NCBI RefSeq assembly: GCF_033110965.1
Contig: NZ_CP137003.1
Location: 1-64,000, forward strand
Direction of reading: 5' to 3'
DNA from: Raineyella sp. LH-20
Lineage (GTDB): Bacteria > Actinomycetota > Actinomycetes > Propionibacteriales > Propionibacteriaceae
DNA length: 64,000 nucleotides
Shown here: piece after piece, positions 52,245 to 62,376 of the stretch
How the letters are laid out: each line of letters starts with the position of its first letter
Numbering within the stretch: the first letter of the stretch is position 1
Made by a program: the position numbers and the translations under genes
Notes under the pieces: generated by a model
The model's input: only the letters and a program-made list of their open reading frames with translations
What the model was told of the DNA's origin: nothing
The model's database searches: none

Positions 52245-53026
52245 TGGAAGTCCTCGGGGTCGAAAGTGTCCGGTGCGGCGGGAGTCCCACCGTACCCGGG
52301 GTCGTCATGCCGATCGTACGGATGCCGCGCCGGGTCGTACGTCTCGTCCGGTCCCGGGCGGACCGCGGCGAACGGCCTGGGTCGCCCCGGCGGGGCGGTC
52401 GGGACGGGCGAGGCGGGCCGGATGACCGGTGCGGTCGGCCTCGGTGGGGTCGGTGGCACCGGTGCAGTCGGCGGCACCGGTGCAGTCGGCGGCACCGGTG
52501 CGGTCGGTCGGCCGACCGAGGGCATCGGCGCCGGCGATACCGACCGAGGGGTCGGCGCACCCGAACGCGTCGGCGGATCCGCCGAGCCCGCCGGAGGCAC
52601 CGGCAGCGGGCCGGCGACCACCGCGGTGTCCGCGACGCGGTCCAGGTCGGCGGGGCCGAACGCCCGGGGCAGCAGCGCGTCCATCGTGATCGGTCCGTCG
52701 GTGCTCTGCACCAGCATCCCGGGGGCGGCGTGCTCGTGCAGCAGCTGTCGGCACCGGCCGCACGGCATCAGCGGCCTGCCGGTGGCGTCCACGCACACCA
52801 GCGCCACCAGGTGGCCGCCGCCGCTCAGCGCCAGGGCGGACACCAGGCCGCACTCGGCGCACAGGGTGACACCGTACGAGGCGTTCTCGACGTTGCAGCC
52901 GGCCACCACCCGGCCGTCGTCGACCAGTGCGGCGGCACCGACCGGGAACCGGGAGTAGGGGGCGTACGCCTTCTCGCAGGCCTCGCGGGCCGTGCGGCGG
53001 AGCGCCGGCCAGTCGATCTCGGTCAT
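52241..53026 (-). CDS. cdd: Cytidine deaminase with proline-rich C-terminal extension
   Basis: A 261-residue protein, twice the normal length. Residues 1-135 are a standard tetrameric cytidine deaminase: AYAPYSRFPVGAAAL, GCNVENASYGVTLCAEC with Cys56 and Glu58, and MPCGRCRQLL with Cys89 and Cys92 as zinc ligands. Residues about 136-261 are low-complexity, rich in Pro, Ala, Thr and Asp, with PVPPTA repeats built from an 18-base tandem DNA repeat. They end in an acidic tail. Such a tail on a deaminase is unusual and has no known role. It overlaps the M20 hydrolase gene by one base and the add gene by four, so three genes form one operon. Confidence 0.9.
   Translation of the reverse strand: MTEIDWPALRRTAREACEKAYAPYSRFPVGAAALVDDGRVVAGCNVENASYGVTLCAECGLVSALALSGGGHLVALVCVDATGRPLMPCGRCRQLLHEHAAPGMLVQSTDGPITMDALLPRAFGPADLDRVADTAVVAGPLPVPPAGSADPPTRSGAPTPRSVSPAPMPSVGRPTAPVPPTAPVPPTAPVPPTPPRPTAPVIRPASPVPTAPPGRPRPFAAVRPGPDETYDPARHPYDRHDDPGYGGTPAAPDTFDPEDFQ
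52455..52508. repeat. Three 18-bp tandem repeats in the cdd tail
   Basis: The unit GGCACCGGTGCAGTCGGC occupies 52455-52472 and 52473-52490 exactly, and a third degenerate copy 52491-52508. On the minus strand it encodes repeated Ala-Pro-Val-Pro-Pro-Thr. Confidence 0.9.
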
Positions 53027-54264
53027 CAGGCGTCCTTCGGGTGGGGCGGCGTGGCGGCGAGTCGACTGAGCACCTTCACCCCGACCGGGATGCAGCCTTC
53101 GTCGACGTCGAACCGCGCCTGGTGGATGTCGGGCCAGTCGGCCTCCGCGATCCCCCGGGGGCGGACCCCCAGGCGCGCCATCGCGCCCGGCACCGCCTGC
53201 AGGATCCAGGCGAAGTCCTCACCGCCCAGCGACTGGGCCGTCCGGGCGACCGACTGCGGCCCGAGCTGACGTTCAGCGGCGTCGACCAGCCGGGCGACCC
53301 CGCGGGGATCGTTGACCGTCGGCGGGATGCCGGGGTCGATGTCGACGTCGACCTCCACCCCGAACGGCGCGACGAGCTGGGTGATCAACTCCGGCAGCAG
53401 CTCTACCGTCCGTTTCCACCCCGGCACGTCCAGCACCCGCAACGTGCCACCCAGCTCACCGGTCCGTGGGATGGCGTTCTCGACGCTGCCGGCGCTGATC
53501 CGGCCCCAGATCAGCGATGCCCCACTGCGTGGGTCGATCCGCCGCGACAGCAGGAACGGGGCCTGGGTGAGCACCGCTCCGAGGGCACCGACGATGTCGG
53601 CGGTGAGGTGTGGTCGGGAGGTGTGGCCGCCGGAGCCGCGCAGGTTGACGTTCACCTTCACCGCGGCGGAGGTGATCGCGCCGCGCTTGACGGCGATCTG
53701 GCCGACAGTGGTCCGTGGATCGCAGTGCAGGGCGTACGCCTCACGCACCCCCTGCAGGGCACCGGCACGGATCACGTCGGGGGCGCCGCTGGGAGTGGAC
53801 TCCTCGGCCGGCTGGAAGATCAGCCGCACCCCGGTGCGCAGTAGTCCCCGGTGGCGCAGCTGCGCCAGCACGTGGCCGACGCCGAGGATGATCGTGGTGT
53901 GCACGTCGTGGCCACAGGCGTGGGTGACACCGGGGTTCTTGGAGGCGTACGACACGTCCTTGGCGTCCGCCAGTGGCAGGGCGTCCATGTCACCGCGCAG
54001 GGCGACCAGGCCACGGCCGGGCTCCCAGTCGTCGCCGAGGATGTCGCAGGTGAGGCCGGTGCCGACCGGCAGCACCTTCGGCTCCAGGCCGATGGACAGC
54101 AGCGAATCGGCGACCCGTTGGGTCGTCCGTCGTTCAGCCCGGCCGAGCTCGGGGTGGGCGTGCAGGTCGCGGCGGAAGGAGATCATCCGCTCGCTGATGG
54201 CGGCGGTGGCCACCGCGATGGCGGGACCGGGATCCACCTCCGACGTCGTGGGTGAGGCGGTCAT
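53026..54264 (-). CDS. M20-family amidohydrolase (N-acyl amino acid/peptide hydrolase)
   Basis: A 412-residue zinc-dependent M20D hydrolase resembling AmiA/AmiB-type and hippurate-like enzymes that cleave N-acyl amino acids. The metal and catalytic motifs are ALRGDMDALPLAD, HACGHDVHTTIILG and FQPAEESTPSGAPDVIRAGAL. The late Gly-Gly-Glu-Asp-Phe of GGEDFAWILQAVPGAMARLG supplies the last metal contact. A dimerisation lid domain fills residues about 190-300. It precedes cdd with a one-base overlap and so heads the three-gene minus-strand operon. Its synteny partners in mycobacteria are Rv3305c/Rv3306c. Substrate is unproven. Confidence 0.85.
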   Translation of the reverse strand: MTASPTTSEVDPGPAIAVATAAISERMISFRRDLHAHPELGRAERRTTQRVADSLLSIGLEPKVLPVGTGLTCDILGDDWEPGRGLVALRGDMDALPLADAKDVSYASKNPGVTHACGHDVHTTIILGVGHVLAQLRHRGLLRTGVRLIFQPAEESTPSGAPDVIRAGALQGVREAYALHCDPRTTVGQIAVKRGAITSAAVKVNVNLRGSGGHTSRPHLTADIVGALGAVLTQAPFLLSRRIDPRSGASLIWGRISAGSVENAIPRTGELGGTLRVLDVPGWKRTVELLPELITQLVAPFGVEVDVDIDPGIPPTVNDPRGVARLVDAAERQLGPQSVARTAQSLGGEDFAWILQAVPGAMARLGVRPRGIAEADWPDIHQARFDVDEGCIPVGVKVLSRLAATPPHPKDA

Positions 54265-54484
54265 TGGCCCAGCCTATCGCCGGTCCCCCGCCGGTGACAG
54301 GGCGCGGCCCCGAACGACGGGCGATCCGGCCTCGACGGGGACCACGGAGGGTCCGGCCGGGACCGGGACCGGGACGGCGGACGGCCGCCACCCACGAGGG
54401 GTGACGGCCGTCGGGTGTCCGACAGTGCCGGACGGGGCCGTACGGATGACGGATCGGCTCAGGCGCCGGGCCGTACGGATCGGC

Positions 54485-56077
<1,593 letters not shown>

Positions 56078-56161
56078 GGGGCTGAGCCTACCGGTGGCCT
56101 TCCCCGCCCGTACGGGCGATCCCCCTCTTCCGGGACCCCCACCGGCGTACAGGGAACCGAC

Positions 56162-56177
56162 CGTGACAACAGTCACA
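56162..56177. promoter_or_regulatory. CRP/GlxR-like site upstream of the mutase gene
   Basis: CGTGACAACAGTCACA fits TGTGA-N6-TCACA with one mismatch, and contains the perfect palindrome GTGAC-AACA-GTCAC. It lies 85-100 bases upstream of the mutase start at 56077, a suitable place for control. Confidence 0.5.
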
Positions 56178-56238
56178 TCCGGGCCGACGCCGCCGTCCGC
56201 GGGGACTCTCCGGCCGGCCACCGGGTGGACGGGCCGAC

Positions 56239-57501
56239 TCAGCCGACCTGGCGGACCAGTGCCTCGGCGGCGCTGACGATGGCGACCGTCTCCTCGTGCC
56301 AGTTCGCCTCCTGGCTGCGGTGCGGTCCGGTCGCCAGACTGATGGCGACCCCCGCGGCGCGCAGCCGTAGCTCGGTCGGGTCGACCCGGCGGTCGAACAC
56401 CGGGGTCCACTCCACCAGCAGCCGCTGCAGATGCGCCGCCTGCGCGATGTCCATCCGCTGGATCGTCGACAGGTGGGCGAGCAGGCAGCCGAGGTCGTCG
56501 GCACGCCGGCCGGGCCCGATGCCGTCGATGTCGAGCAGGCCGCAGACATGCCCGCCGGCGACATGGACCTGTCCCTCGTGGAAGTCCCCGTGGGTCGCCT
56601 CGTCGCCGGCCGGCAGCCCGGCCAGCCCTTGGCTCACCTGGTCGGCCAGCCACAGCAGCCGCCCCTCCAGCTCAGGCATCGCCCGGGCGACCACCTCGAC
56701 GTAGTAGTGCACCGACTCCGTCCACGGGATCCGGCGCGGCAGCCGGGCCACCACCGGCGGGAAGGCGTCCAGCACCGCGATCAGTTCCTCGGCAGTGCAC
56801 GGGGAGTCCTCGCGGAACAGCGCCGTGGACAGCGGCAGGCCCGGCAGCCCGGCGGTCACCACCACCGAGTCTGCGGTGAGGACCAGCACCTCGGGCACCG
56901 CGATCCCCGCACCGCGCAGCATCCGGTGCCGATCAAGGGTCTGGTCGGCCTCCGCGGCAGTCTGCACCTTGAGGTAGAACCGGCGGCGATCCCCCTCGGC
57001 CCGGACGTCCGCCCGCAGCACGGCCCGCTGTCGGGGCCGGTAGCCGACCACGTCGAGCTGGACGTCGCCCGGGGTGATCGTCGGGCGCGGGCCGGACAGC
57101 GACCCCGCGTGCGGGGTCCACAGACCGTAGTCGTTCACCAGGTCGGCGATGCCCTCGGCGTACGCCGCGGTGCGCAGGCCCGGGAGCTCCGGGTCCTCCG
57201 GGTAGATCCAGACCGTCACCTCCCGGCCGTACGGGTCGTGGTAGACGTGCGCGCCGCCCCGTTCGGACTCGTCGGGACCGCCGACCCTCGAGGTGACGCC
57301 GACGATCTCGGTCGACTCGCCCCAGCTCCACGAGACGTGCGTCCGATAGGTCGCGGTGGTGGCACGGCCTGGTTGGTGGTCGACATGGTCCATCCGCCAG
57401 CGCAGCAGGGTCCCCCCGGCGTCGCGGACGGCAGCCATCAGGATGTCGCCCACCGCGCGGGAGCTGAGCAGCAGCCCACCGTCCGGGTCGTCCTCGTTCA
57501 T
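56239..57501 (-). CDS. Aminoglycoside phosphotransferase-like kinase
   Basis: A 420-residue protein with a phosphotransferase (APH-like) kinase domain in the second half. The catalytic loop is seen as [13 protein letters not shown]; the usual HxDxxxxN ends in Gln instead of Asn. The metal site is [23 protein letters not shown]. The N-terminal 180 residues, including [27 protein letters not shown], supply the nucleotide-binding half. The lysine of [13 protein letters not shown] probably contacts ATP. The target could be a sugar, choline or antibiotic; nothing in context decides. The start is the ATG at 57501 after GGGGGAT; an ATG at 57516 is an alternative. It converges on nothing and sits between the mutase and a CNNM protein. 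Confidence 0.72.
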   Translation of the reverse strand: MNEDDPDGGLLLSSRAVGDILMAAVRDAGGTLLRWRMDHVDHQPGRATTATYRTHVSWSWGESTEIVGVTSRVGGPDESERGGAHVYHDPYGREVTVWIYPEDPELPGLRTAAYAEGIADLVNDYGLWTPHAGSLSGPRPTITPGDVQLDVVGYRPRQRAVLRADVRAEGDRRRFYLKVQTAAEADQTLDRHRMLRGAGIAVPEVLVLTADSVVVTAGLPGLPLSTALFREDSPCTAEELIAVLDAFPPVVARLPRRIPWTESVHYYVEVVARAMPELEGRLLWLADQVSQGLAGLPAGDEATHGDFHEGQVHVAGGHVCGLLDIDGIGPGRRADDLGCLLAHLSTIQRMDIAQAAHLQRLLVEWTPVFDRRVDPTELRLRAAGVAISLATGPHRSQEANWHEETVAIVSAAEALVRQVG

Positions 57502-57553
57502 CGCATCCCCCTCCATGTCCGCCCTGGCTCCCCGACACCCGTCGGGGAGACGA

Positions 57554-59077
57554 TCAGCGCCGTCCGCCGCCCTGCGAGCCGTCCGGCCCGGCGACCGCAC
57601 CGCCGTCCGCGCCCTCCGACCCGGTGCCCGTGGCACCGGGCTGTCCCGCACCCGCCTCTTCCGACGGGTCCGTCGCCGCTGGCCGTCGCTGGCCACCCGG
57701 GCCTCCGGACGTCGCCTCGGATCCGCCACCGGCAGCCCGCGCCCCCCGGGGCCGACCGACGGCCGGCGCCGTTCCGGCCCGCCGGATCAGGAACCGCGCG
57801 GCCCGGCGGCCGTCCATCTCCAGCACCGACACCTCGACCGCACGATGCTGGTCCGGGTCATCGGCCGACGCCAGTTCCGCCTCCGTGCTGTCACCCACCG
57901 AGGGGATGGCGCCGAGGCGGAACATGAACCAGCCGGCCAGGGTGTCGTACGGTCCCTCCGGGAGCACCATCCGGGTCTCGTCCTCGAAGTCCTCCAGCGA
58001 GGTCAGCCCGTCGACCTCCCGTGTGTTGGGCGCCGCCGGGGCCTCTTCCTGGACGATGTCGTACTCGTCGGTGATCTCGCCGACCAGCTCCTCGACCAGG
58101 TCCTCCATCGTCACGATGCCGGCGGTGCCGCCGTACTCGTCGCGGACCACCGCCATGTGGCTGGACACCCGCCGCATCTCCGCGAGGGCGTGGATGACGT
58201 TGACGGTCTGCGGGAAGTTCGCCATCGGCCGGACGAGCTCCTCCACCGGGGTCGCGCGCTGGGCCCACCCCGGGTCGAACAGGTCACGGACGTGGACGAA
58301 GCCGAGCAGGTCGTCGACCGACGCCCCGGTGACCGGGTAGCGCGAGTGCGGCGCCCCGGTCAACTCGCGGACGGCCTTGTAGACCGGTGTGTCGCCGGGC
58401 AGGAAGTCGACCTCGGTGCGCGGCACCATCACCTCGCGCAACGTACGGTCCCCGGCCTCGAAGACGTCCTCCAGGATCCGGCGCTCCTCGTCGCCCAGGG
58501 CGGCCGCGTCGGAGACCAGCGACCGCAACTCCTCCTCGGTCACCTCCTCCCGGGCGGCCTCGGGCCGACCGCCGAGCAGCCGGACGACGGCGTTCGTGGA
58601 GACCTCCAGCAGCCAGATCACCGGCCGCATCGCCTGGGCGATCCCGTCGACCGTCGGCCCCAGCGCCATCGCGAACGATTCGGCCCGCTGGAGCGCCAGC
58701 CGCTTCGCAGCGAGCTCACCGAGCACGATCGACACGTACGAGATGACGATGGTGATGACCACCAGGGAGGCGGTCGAGGCGACACCGTTCGGCACCCCCC
58801 AGCCGACCAGCACCGGGGTGAGGCGACCGGCGAGGGTGGCGCCGCCGAACGCGGACGACAGGAACCCGAACAGCGTGACGCCGATCTGCACGGCCGACAG
58901 GAAGCGCTGCGGATCGGCCGCCAGGTGGGCGACCTTCTGCCCGCGCCGCCCTCGGGTGCGGAGCTGCTTGATCTGGCTCTCCCGCAGCGAGATCAGCGCC
59001 ATCTCCGCCGCGGAGAAGAAGCCTCCGCAGAGCGTGAAGAAGAGGATCAGCAGGATCTCGCTGATCATGCGGCTCAT
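57554..59077 (-). CDS. CNNM/HlyC-CorC family membrane protein
   Basis: A 507-residue hemolysin-family/CNNM-type protein, possibly exporting or sensing Mg2+/Co2+. Residues 1-180 are the CNNM (DUF21) domain with four membrane segments: ILLILFFTLCGGFFSAAEMALISLRESQ and SYVSIVLGELAAKRLALQRAE are diagnostic. Residues about 200-330 hold two CBS repeats, with DRTLREVMVPRTEVDFLPGDTPV and VVRDEYGGTAGIVTMEDLVEELVGEI. A CorC_HlyC cap domain follows to about 430. The final 80 residues are Gly/Pro/Ala-rich and disordered. Start ATG at 59077, nine bases after GGAGG. It is divergent from the folP2-like gene. A regulatory role in ion balance is inferred. Confidence 0.88.
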   Translation of the reverse strand: MSRMISEILLILFFTLCGGFFSAAEMALISLRESQIKQLRTRGRRGQKVAHLAADPQRFLSAVQIGVTLFGFLSSAFGGATLAGRLTPVLVGWGVPNGVASTASLVVITIVISYVSIVLGELAAKRLALQRAESFAMALGPTVDGIAQAMRPVIWLLEVSTNAVVRLLGGRPEAAREEVTEEELRSLVSDAAALGDEERRILEDVFEAGDRTLREVMVPRTEVDFLPGDTPVYKAVRELTGAPHSRYPVTGASVDDLLGFVHVRDLFDPGWAQRATPVEELVRPMANFPQTVNVIHALAEMRRVSSHMAVVRDEYGGTAGIVTMEDLVEELVGEITDEYDIVQEEAPAAPNTREVDGLTSLEDFEDETRMVLPEGPYDTLAGWFMFRLGAIPSVGDSTEAELASADDPDQHRAVEVSVLEMDGRRAARFLIRRAGTAPAVGRPRGARAAGGGSEATSGGPGGQRRPAATDPSEEAGAGQPGATGTGSEGADGGAVAGPDGSQGGGRR

Positions 59078-59285
59078 CGACGCCCGCCTCCCCACGTCAT
59101 CGGCCGAGGTGCCTCTCTCTGGCACCGGTGCGGGGAGGCGCCGATACTGTGGTCATCGATCACCCGCACAGAATAGCGGCAGGTGCCCACAGACGAGGGC
59201 CTGCACGGCGCGCTGTCCGGGCAGGACCGGCGCCAGTCCGGGAGACACCCGGTCCGGCCTGGTGCTATCTGTTTCAATCGACGAC

Positions 59286-60167
59286 GTGACGACTCTTCCC
59301 CGCTACGGGCTCCGGACCATCGGTCGGCGGACGTTCGACTTCGATCGGCAGGCGGCGGTGATGTCGGTGGTGAACCGTACGCCGGACAGCTTCTGGGACC
59401 GGGGCCGGACCTACCTCCTCGACGCCGCCGTCGAGGCGGCGCTGGCCGCGGCGGCCGAGGGTGCGGACTGGGTCGACATCGGCGGGGTGCCGTTCTCGCC
59501 CGACACCCCCGCGGTCACGGTGGCCGAGGAGATCGAGCGGGTGGTCCCGGTGGTCGAGGCGGTGACCGCCGCCAGCGACGTGGTGATCTCGGTCGACACC
59601 ACCCGGGTGGACGTCGCCGAACGGGCGATCGCCGCCGGCGCGGCGGTGATCAACGACACCTCGGGGCTGGCCGATCCGGCGTTGGCCGAGCTGGCCGCTG
59701 CCACCGGGGCGACGCTGATCGTCACGCACTGCCTGGCGGCACCACATGCTCACCATCCGCGGCCGCACTACGACGACGTGGTGGACGAGGTGGTCGCCTT
59801 CCTCGCTGACCGGCTCGACCGGGCCCGCGACCTCGGCGTACGTGACGAGCAGATCGTCCTCGACCCGGGCCACGACCTGAACAAGAACACCCGACACACC
59901 CTGGAGCTGACCCGCCGCTTCGATGAGGTCGTCGCGCTGGGCCTGCCGACGCTGGCGGCCGTCTCCAACAAGGACTTCATCGGCGAGACGCTGGGCCGCG
60001 ACCGCGAGGAACGGACCATCGGCTCGGTCGTCGCCGCCACCTGGTGCATCCAGCAGGGCGCCCGGGTGATCCGGATGCACGACACCCGGGCGGCGGTCGA
60101 CACCGTGCGGCTGTGCGCGGCGATCGCCGGCACCCGCGAGCCGGCGTACGAACGCCACAACCTCTGA
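59286..60167 (+). CDS. folP2: Dihydropteroate synthase-like protein (FolP2 type)
   Basis: A 293-residue TIM-barrel protein of the dihydropteroate synthase family. MSVVNRTPDSFWDRG replaces the usual NVTPDSFSDGG, as in mycobacterial FolP2 (Rv1207). VISVDTTRVDVAERAIAAGAAVINDTSG and VLDPGHDLNKNTRHTLELTRRF also match that subgroup, and SNKDFIGETLG is the FolP2 mark. FolP2 of M. leprae and relatives lacks normal synthase activity, so a different role is likely. No other folate gene is nearby. The start is the GTG at 59286 encoding VTTLPRYGLRTIG. Upstream the frame is open but without similarity. A 16-base tandem repeat follows its stop. Confidence 0.82.
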   Translation: MTTLPRYGLRTIGRRTFDFDRQAAVMSVVNRTPDSFWDRGRTYLLDAAVEAALAAAAEGADWVDIGGVPFSPDTPAVTVAEEIERVVPVVEAVTAASDVVISVDTTRVDVAERAIAAGAAVINDTSGLADPALAELAAATGATLIVTHCLAAPHAHHPRPHYDDVVDEVVAFLADRLDRARDLGVRDEQIVLDPGHDLNKNTRHTLELTRRFDEVVALGLPTLAAVSNKDFIGETLGRDREERTIGSVVAATWCIQQGARVIRMHDTRAAVDTVRLCAAIAGTREPAYERHNL

Positions 60168-60177
60168 CCGCCCGAGT

Positions 60178-60243
60178 CGCCGTCACCCCGACGGCGCCGT
60201 CACCCCGAGTCGCCGTCACCCCGAGTCGCCGTCACCCCGATGG
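60178..60243. repeat. Four 16-17 bp tandem repeats after folP2
   Basis: CGCCGTCACCCCGA begins at 60178, 60195, 60211 and 60227, a period of 17 then 16 bases. It begins ten bases after the stop codon and ends at about 60243. The rest of the gap to 60342 shows nothing recognisable. Confidence 0.85.
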
Positions 60244-60341
60244 CGCGGAACCAGCCGGCACCCCGATCGTCACGGGATGTCGGCCGGTTCCTCGTCACGA
60301 CGCGCCCGACGGGGTGGCGCCGGCGCGTCTCCGGGGCCGGG

Positions 60342-62054
60342 TCAGGCCCGCCCGGGGCGGGTGGCCTGCAGGCCGAGTACCTTGCCCTGGCCGGCAGCCG
60401 GGGTCAGCGAGGTCACCGTGCCGGTCCGCTGGTCGAGCAGCACGGTCGGCGCCTTCGGGTGGCTGAAGTCGAACATGCCGGTGATCGGATTGGCGATCGC
60501 GTCGAACGAGCTGTCGCCGATCCGGCCGGTCTGCCAGTTGTCCTCGACGAACGTCAGGATCGAGGACTGGTCGGTCAGGGTGTGGTCGACGTAGTTGGTC
60601 TTCGCGTAGGGCGAGATGACCAGCAGCGGCTGGCGCGGGCCGTAGCCACAGCGATCGGCGTAGCCGCCGAGCACCGGAGTGCCCTTCGCCGCGGCGTCGG
60701 TGCACCAGGCCGCGTCGTCGGCCGAGGCGGAGGCGTTGACGACCGGCGCCTTGGCGTGGTCGTACCAGCCGTCGGAGTCGTCGTACGCGATGACGACGGC
60801 GGTGTCCTGCCAGTTCTTCGACTGCTGGATCTCGTTGACGGTCTTCGCGATGAAGGCCTGCTCGTCGGCCGGGTCGGAGTAGTTGGCGTGGCCGTCCTGG
60901 TAGGACGAGGCCTTGAGGAAACTGACCGCCGGCAGGTTGTCGGTGGTGACGACCTTGTCGAAGTCGGTCAGGTCGTACTGGTGGTTGGCCTGGCCGTTGT
61001 GGCCGATCTCCGCGTCGCCGGCCGGTGCGACGTGGTGCGGGTTGGCGGTCGACTTGTAGTACTGGAAGGGCTCGTGGTGCGGCGAGTAGTCGACCACGGA
61101 GGCGCCGCCCACGTTGGTGTGGGTGCTCTTGCAGGCGGCCGGGGTGGTCGCGGTGGCAGCGGTGGTGGGACGGAAGCCGCCCTGGAACCAGCCCCAGCTG
61201 ACGCCCTTGTCGTTGAGCAGGTCACCGATGTTCCTGCCGTCCATCCCCGCGAGGGTGTTCTTGGACGCGTGCGAGTTGTTGGAGCAGTCGTCGTACACCG
61301 GATCGGGGTCGTTGGTGACGGTGCCCACGCCGTTGGCGTCGGGGACGCGTACGACGTAGTCGCTGGCGGTCGGCTTGACCTCGGTCGTGCCGTCGGCGCT
61401 GAACTCGTGCACGCCGTGGGTCTGGCCGGAGATCAGGTTCAGCGCGCCCGGGGTGGAGGGGCCGAACGTGGTGCTGTAGGAGTTGTCGCTCATCGCGTAC
61501 TGCTGGGCGTAGTTCCACAGGCCGGTGACCGTGTTGCCGTCGTAGTAGCCCATCACCAGGCCCTTGGTGCCGAAGACGCCGGGCGGGGTGGCACAGGTGT
61601 CCTTGCTGGTGGTCTCGACGGCCTTGTCCATCAAGCCGCCGTCGTACGCCCGCTGCTCATTGGTGTACGTGTGGTCCTGGTCGCAGGTGATCTGCTGGCC
61701 GGGGGTGAGCCGGAAGGGCTGCACACTGTTCGGGTTGGACGGGGCAAGCAGGCCCGCGTTCTGCAACGTGTCGATGGTCTTCGGGGTGCCGGGGCGGGCC
61801 TGGAAGGCCGGGGCGGTGACCCCGGTGCCCTGCTGCTGCTCACCCGCGGTGTTGGCGGCGTACGGGTAGGTCGCGAAGTAGTGATCGAAGGAGACGTTCT
61901 CCTGGAAGATCACCACGACGTGCTTGATCGGGGTCGTGGTCTGCGCAGCGGCGCGGGGTGCGGCAGAGGCCTGGACGCCACCGAAGACGGTGGTGGCCAG
62001 GCAGACCGCACCCACGCCGGCCAGCACGCGCCTGCGCGGGTGACTGGTGGACAT
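60342..62054 (-). CDS. Secreted phosphoesterase (phospholipase C/acid phosphatase family)
   Basis: A 570-residue exported enzyme of the phosphoesterase family (PF04185 type) that includes phosphatidylcholine phospholipases C and acid phosphatases. The signal peptide covers residues 1-32, with RRRVLAGVGAVCLATTVFGGVQASA; it lacks a clear twin-arginine motif. The core starts with IKHVVVIFQENVSFDHYFATYPY, where Glu52-Asn53 is the family metal/catalytic pair. LNLISGQTHGVHEF, KGVSWGWFQGG and IAYDDSDGWYDHAKAP are also family-like. Cleaves phosphate esters outside the cell, either lipid head groups or organic phosphates. Start ATG at 62054 after a GAGGAG ribosome site. The 3' neighbour is the convergent folP2 gene. 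Confidence 0.87.
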   Translation of the reverse strand: MSTSHPRRRVLAGVGAVCLATTVFGGVQASAAPRAAAQTTTPIKHVVVIFQENVSFDHYFATYPYAANTAGEQQQGTGVTAPAFQARPGTPKTIDTLQNAGLLAPSNPNSVQPFRLTPGQQITCDQDHTYTNEQRAYDGGLMDKAVETTSKDTCATPPGVFGTKGLVMGYYDGNTVTGLWNYAQQYAMSDNSYSTTFGPSTPGALNLISGQTHGVHEFSADGTTEVKPTASDYVVRVPDANGVGTVTNDPDPVYDDCSNNSHASKNTLAGMDGRNIGDLLNDKGVSWGWFQGGFRPTTAATATTPAACKSTHTNVGGASVVDYSPHHEPFQYYKSTANPHHVAPAGDAEIGHNGQANHQYDLTDFDKVVTTDNLPAVSFLKASSYQDGHANYSDPADEQAFIAKTVNEIQQSKNWQDTAVVIAYDDSDGWYDHAKAPVVNASASADDAAWCTDAAAKGTPVLGGYADRCGYGPRQPLLVISPYAKTNYVDHTLTDQSSILTFVEDNWQTGRIGDSSFDAIANPITGMFDFSHPKAPTVLLDQRTGTVTSLTPAAGQGKVLGLQATRPGRA

Positions 62055-62376
62055 GAGCGGCTCCTCAGCTGGGCGGGCCCGGCCGGTCCGGGTCCCCCAG
62101 CGCCGGAAGCTACGCGGCCCCGCCGGAGCCGGGCGAGACCTGCGACACATGATTCGGCGTGAATTCATCGGCCGTTCGGCGGTCGTTGCCGCGACACACA
62201 GGTCGGCACGCTATTGACAGTCCATCCCTGTCGGATCTTCACGATGCTCCAAGGATCGGCTCGGGAAACGTACGGTCCGACAGGGTGGGACCACGGCCGG
62301 CGAGCACCACTGCAGACCGTCGCTCCGCGCGCTGAACGGCGTTCTGCCCATCGCCATCGTCGGCTAGCCTGACGGG
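62055..62376. other. Divergent promoter region between phosphoesterase and purU
   Basis: This 322-base gap should hold promoters for both genes. TTGACA at 62214-62219 is a good -35 hexamer on the plus strand, but no TATAAT-like partner sits 16-18 bases further on. GACAG and CTGTC around it form a small inverted repeat (62216-62232). I could not find a clear PhoP-type direct repeat for the phosphoesterase gene. No ORF here looks real. Confidence 0.35.

Noticed and set aside
60240-62162. 640-residue open frame antisense to the phosphoesterase
   Set aside because: Composition is Val/Gly/Arg-rich shadow sequence without motifs. The minus-strand gene has a signal peptide and a conserved core.
62150-62200. 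PhoP-type direct repeats upstream of the phosphoesterase
   Set aside because: Only single, imperfect GTTCACC-like pieces were seen, without the needed 11-base spacing.
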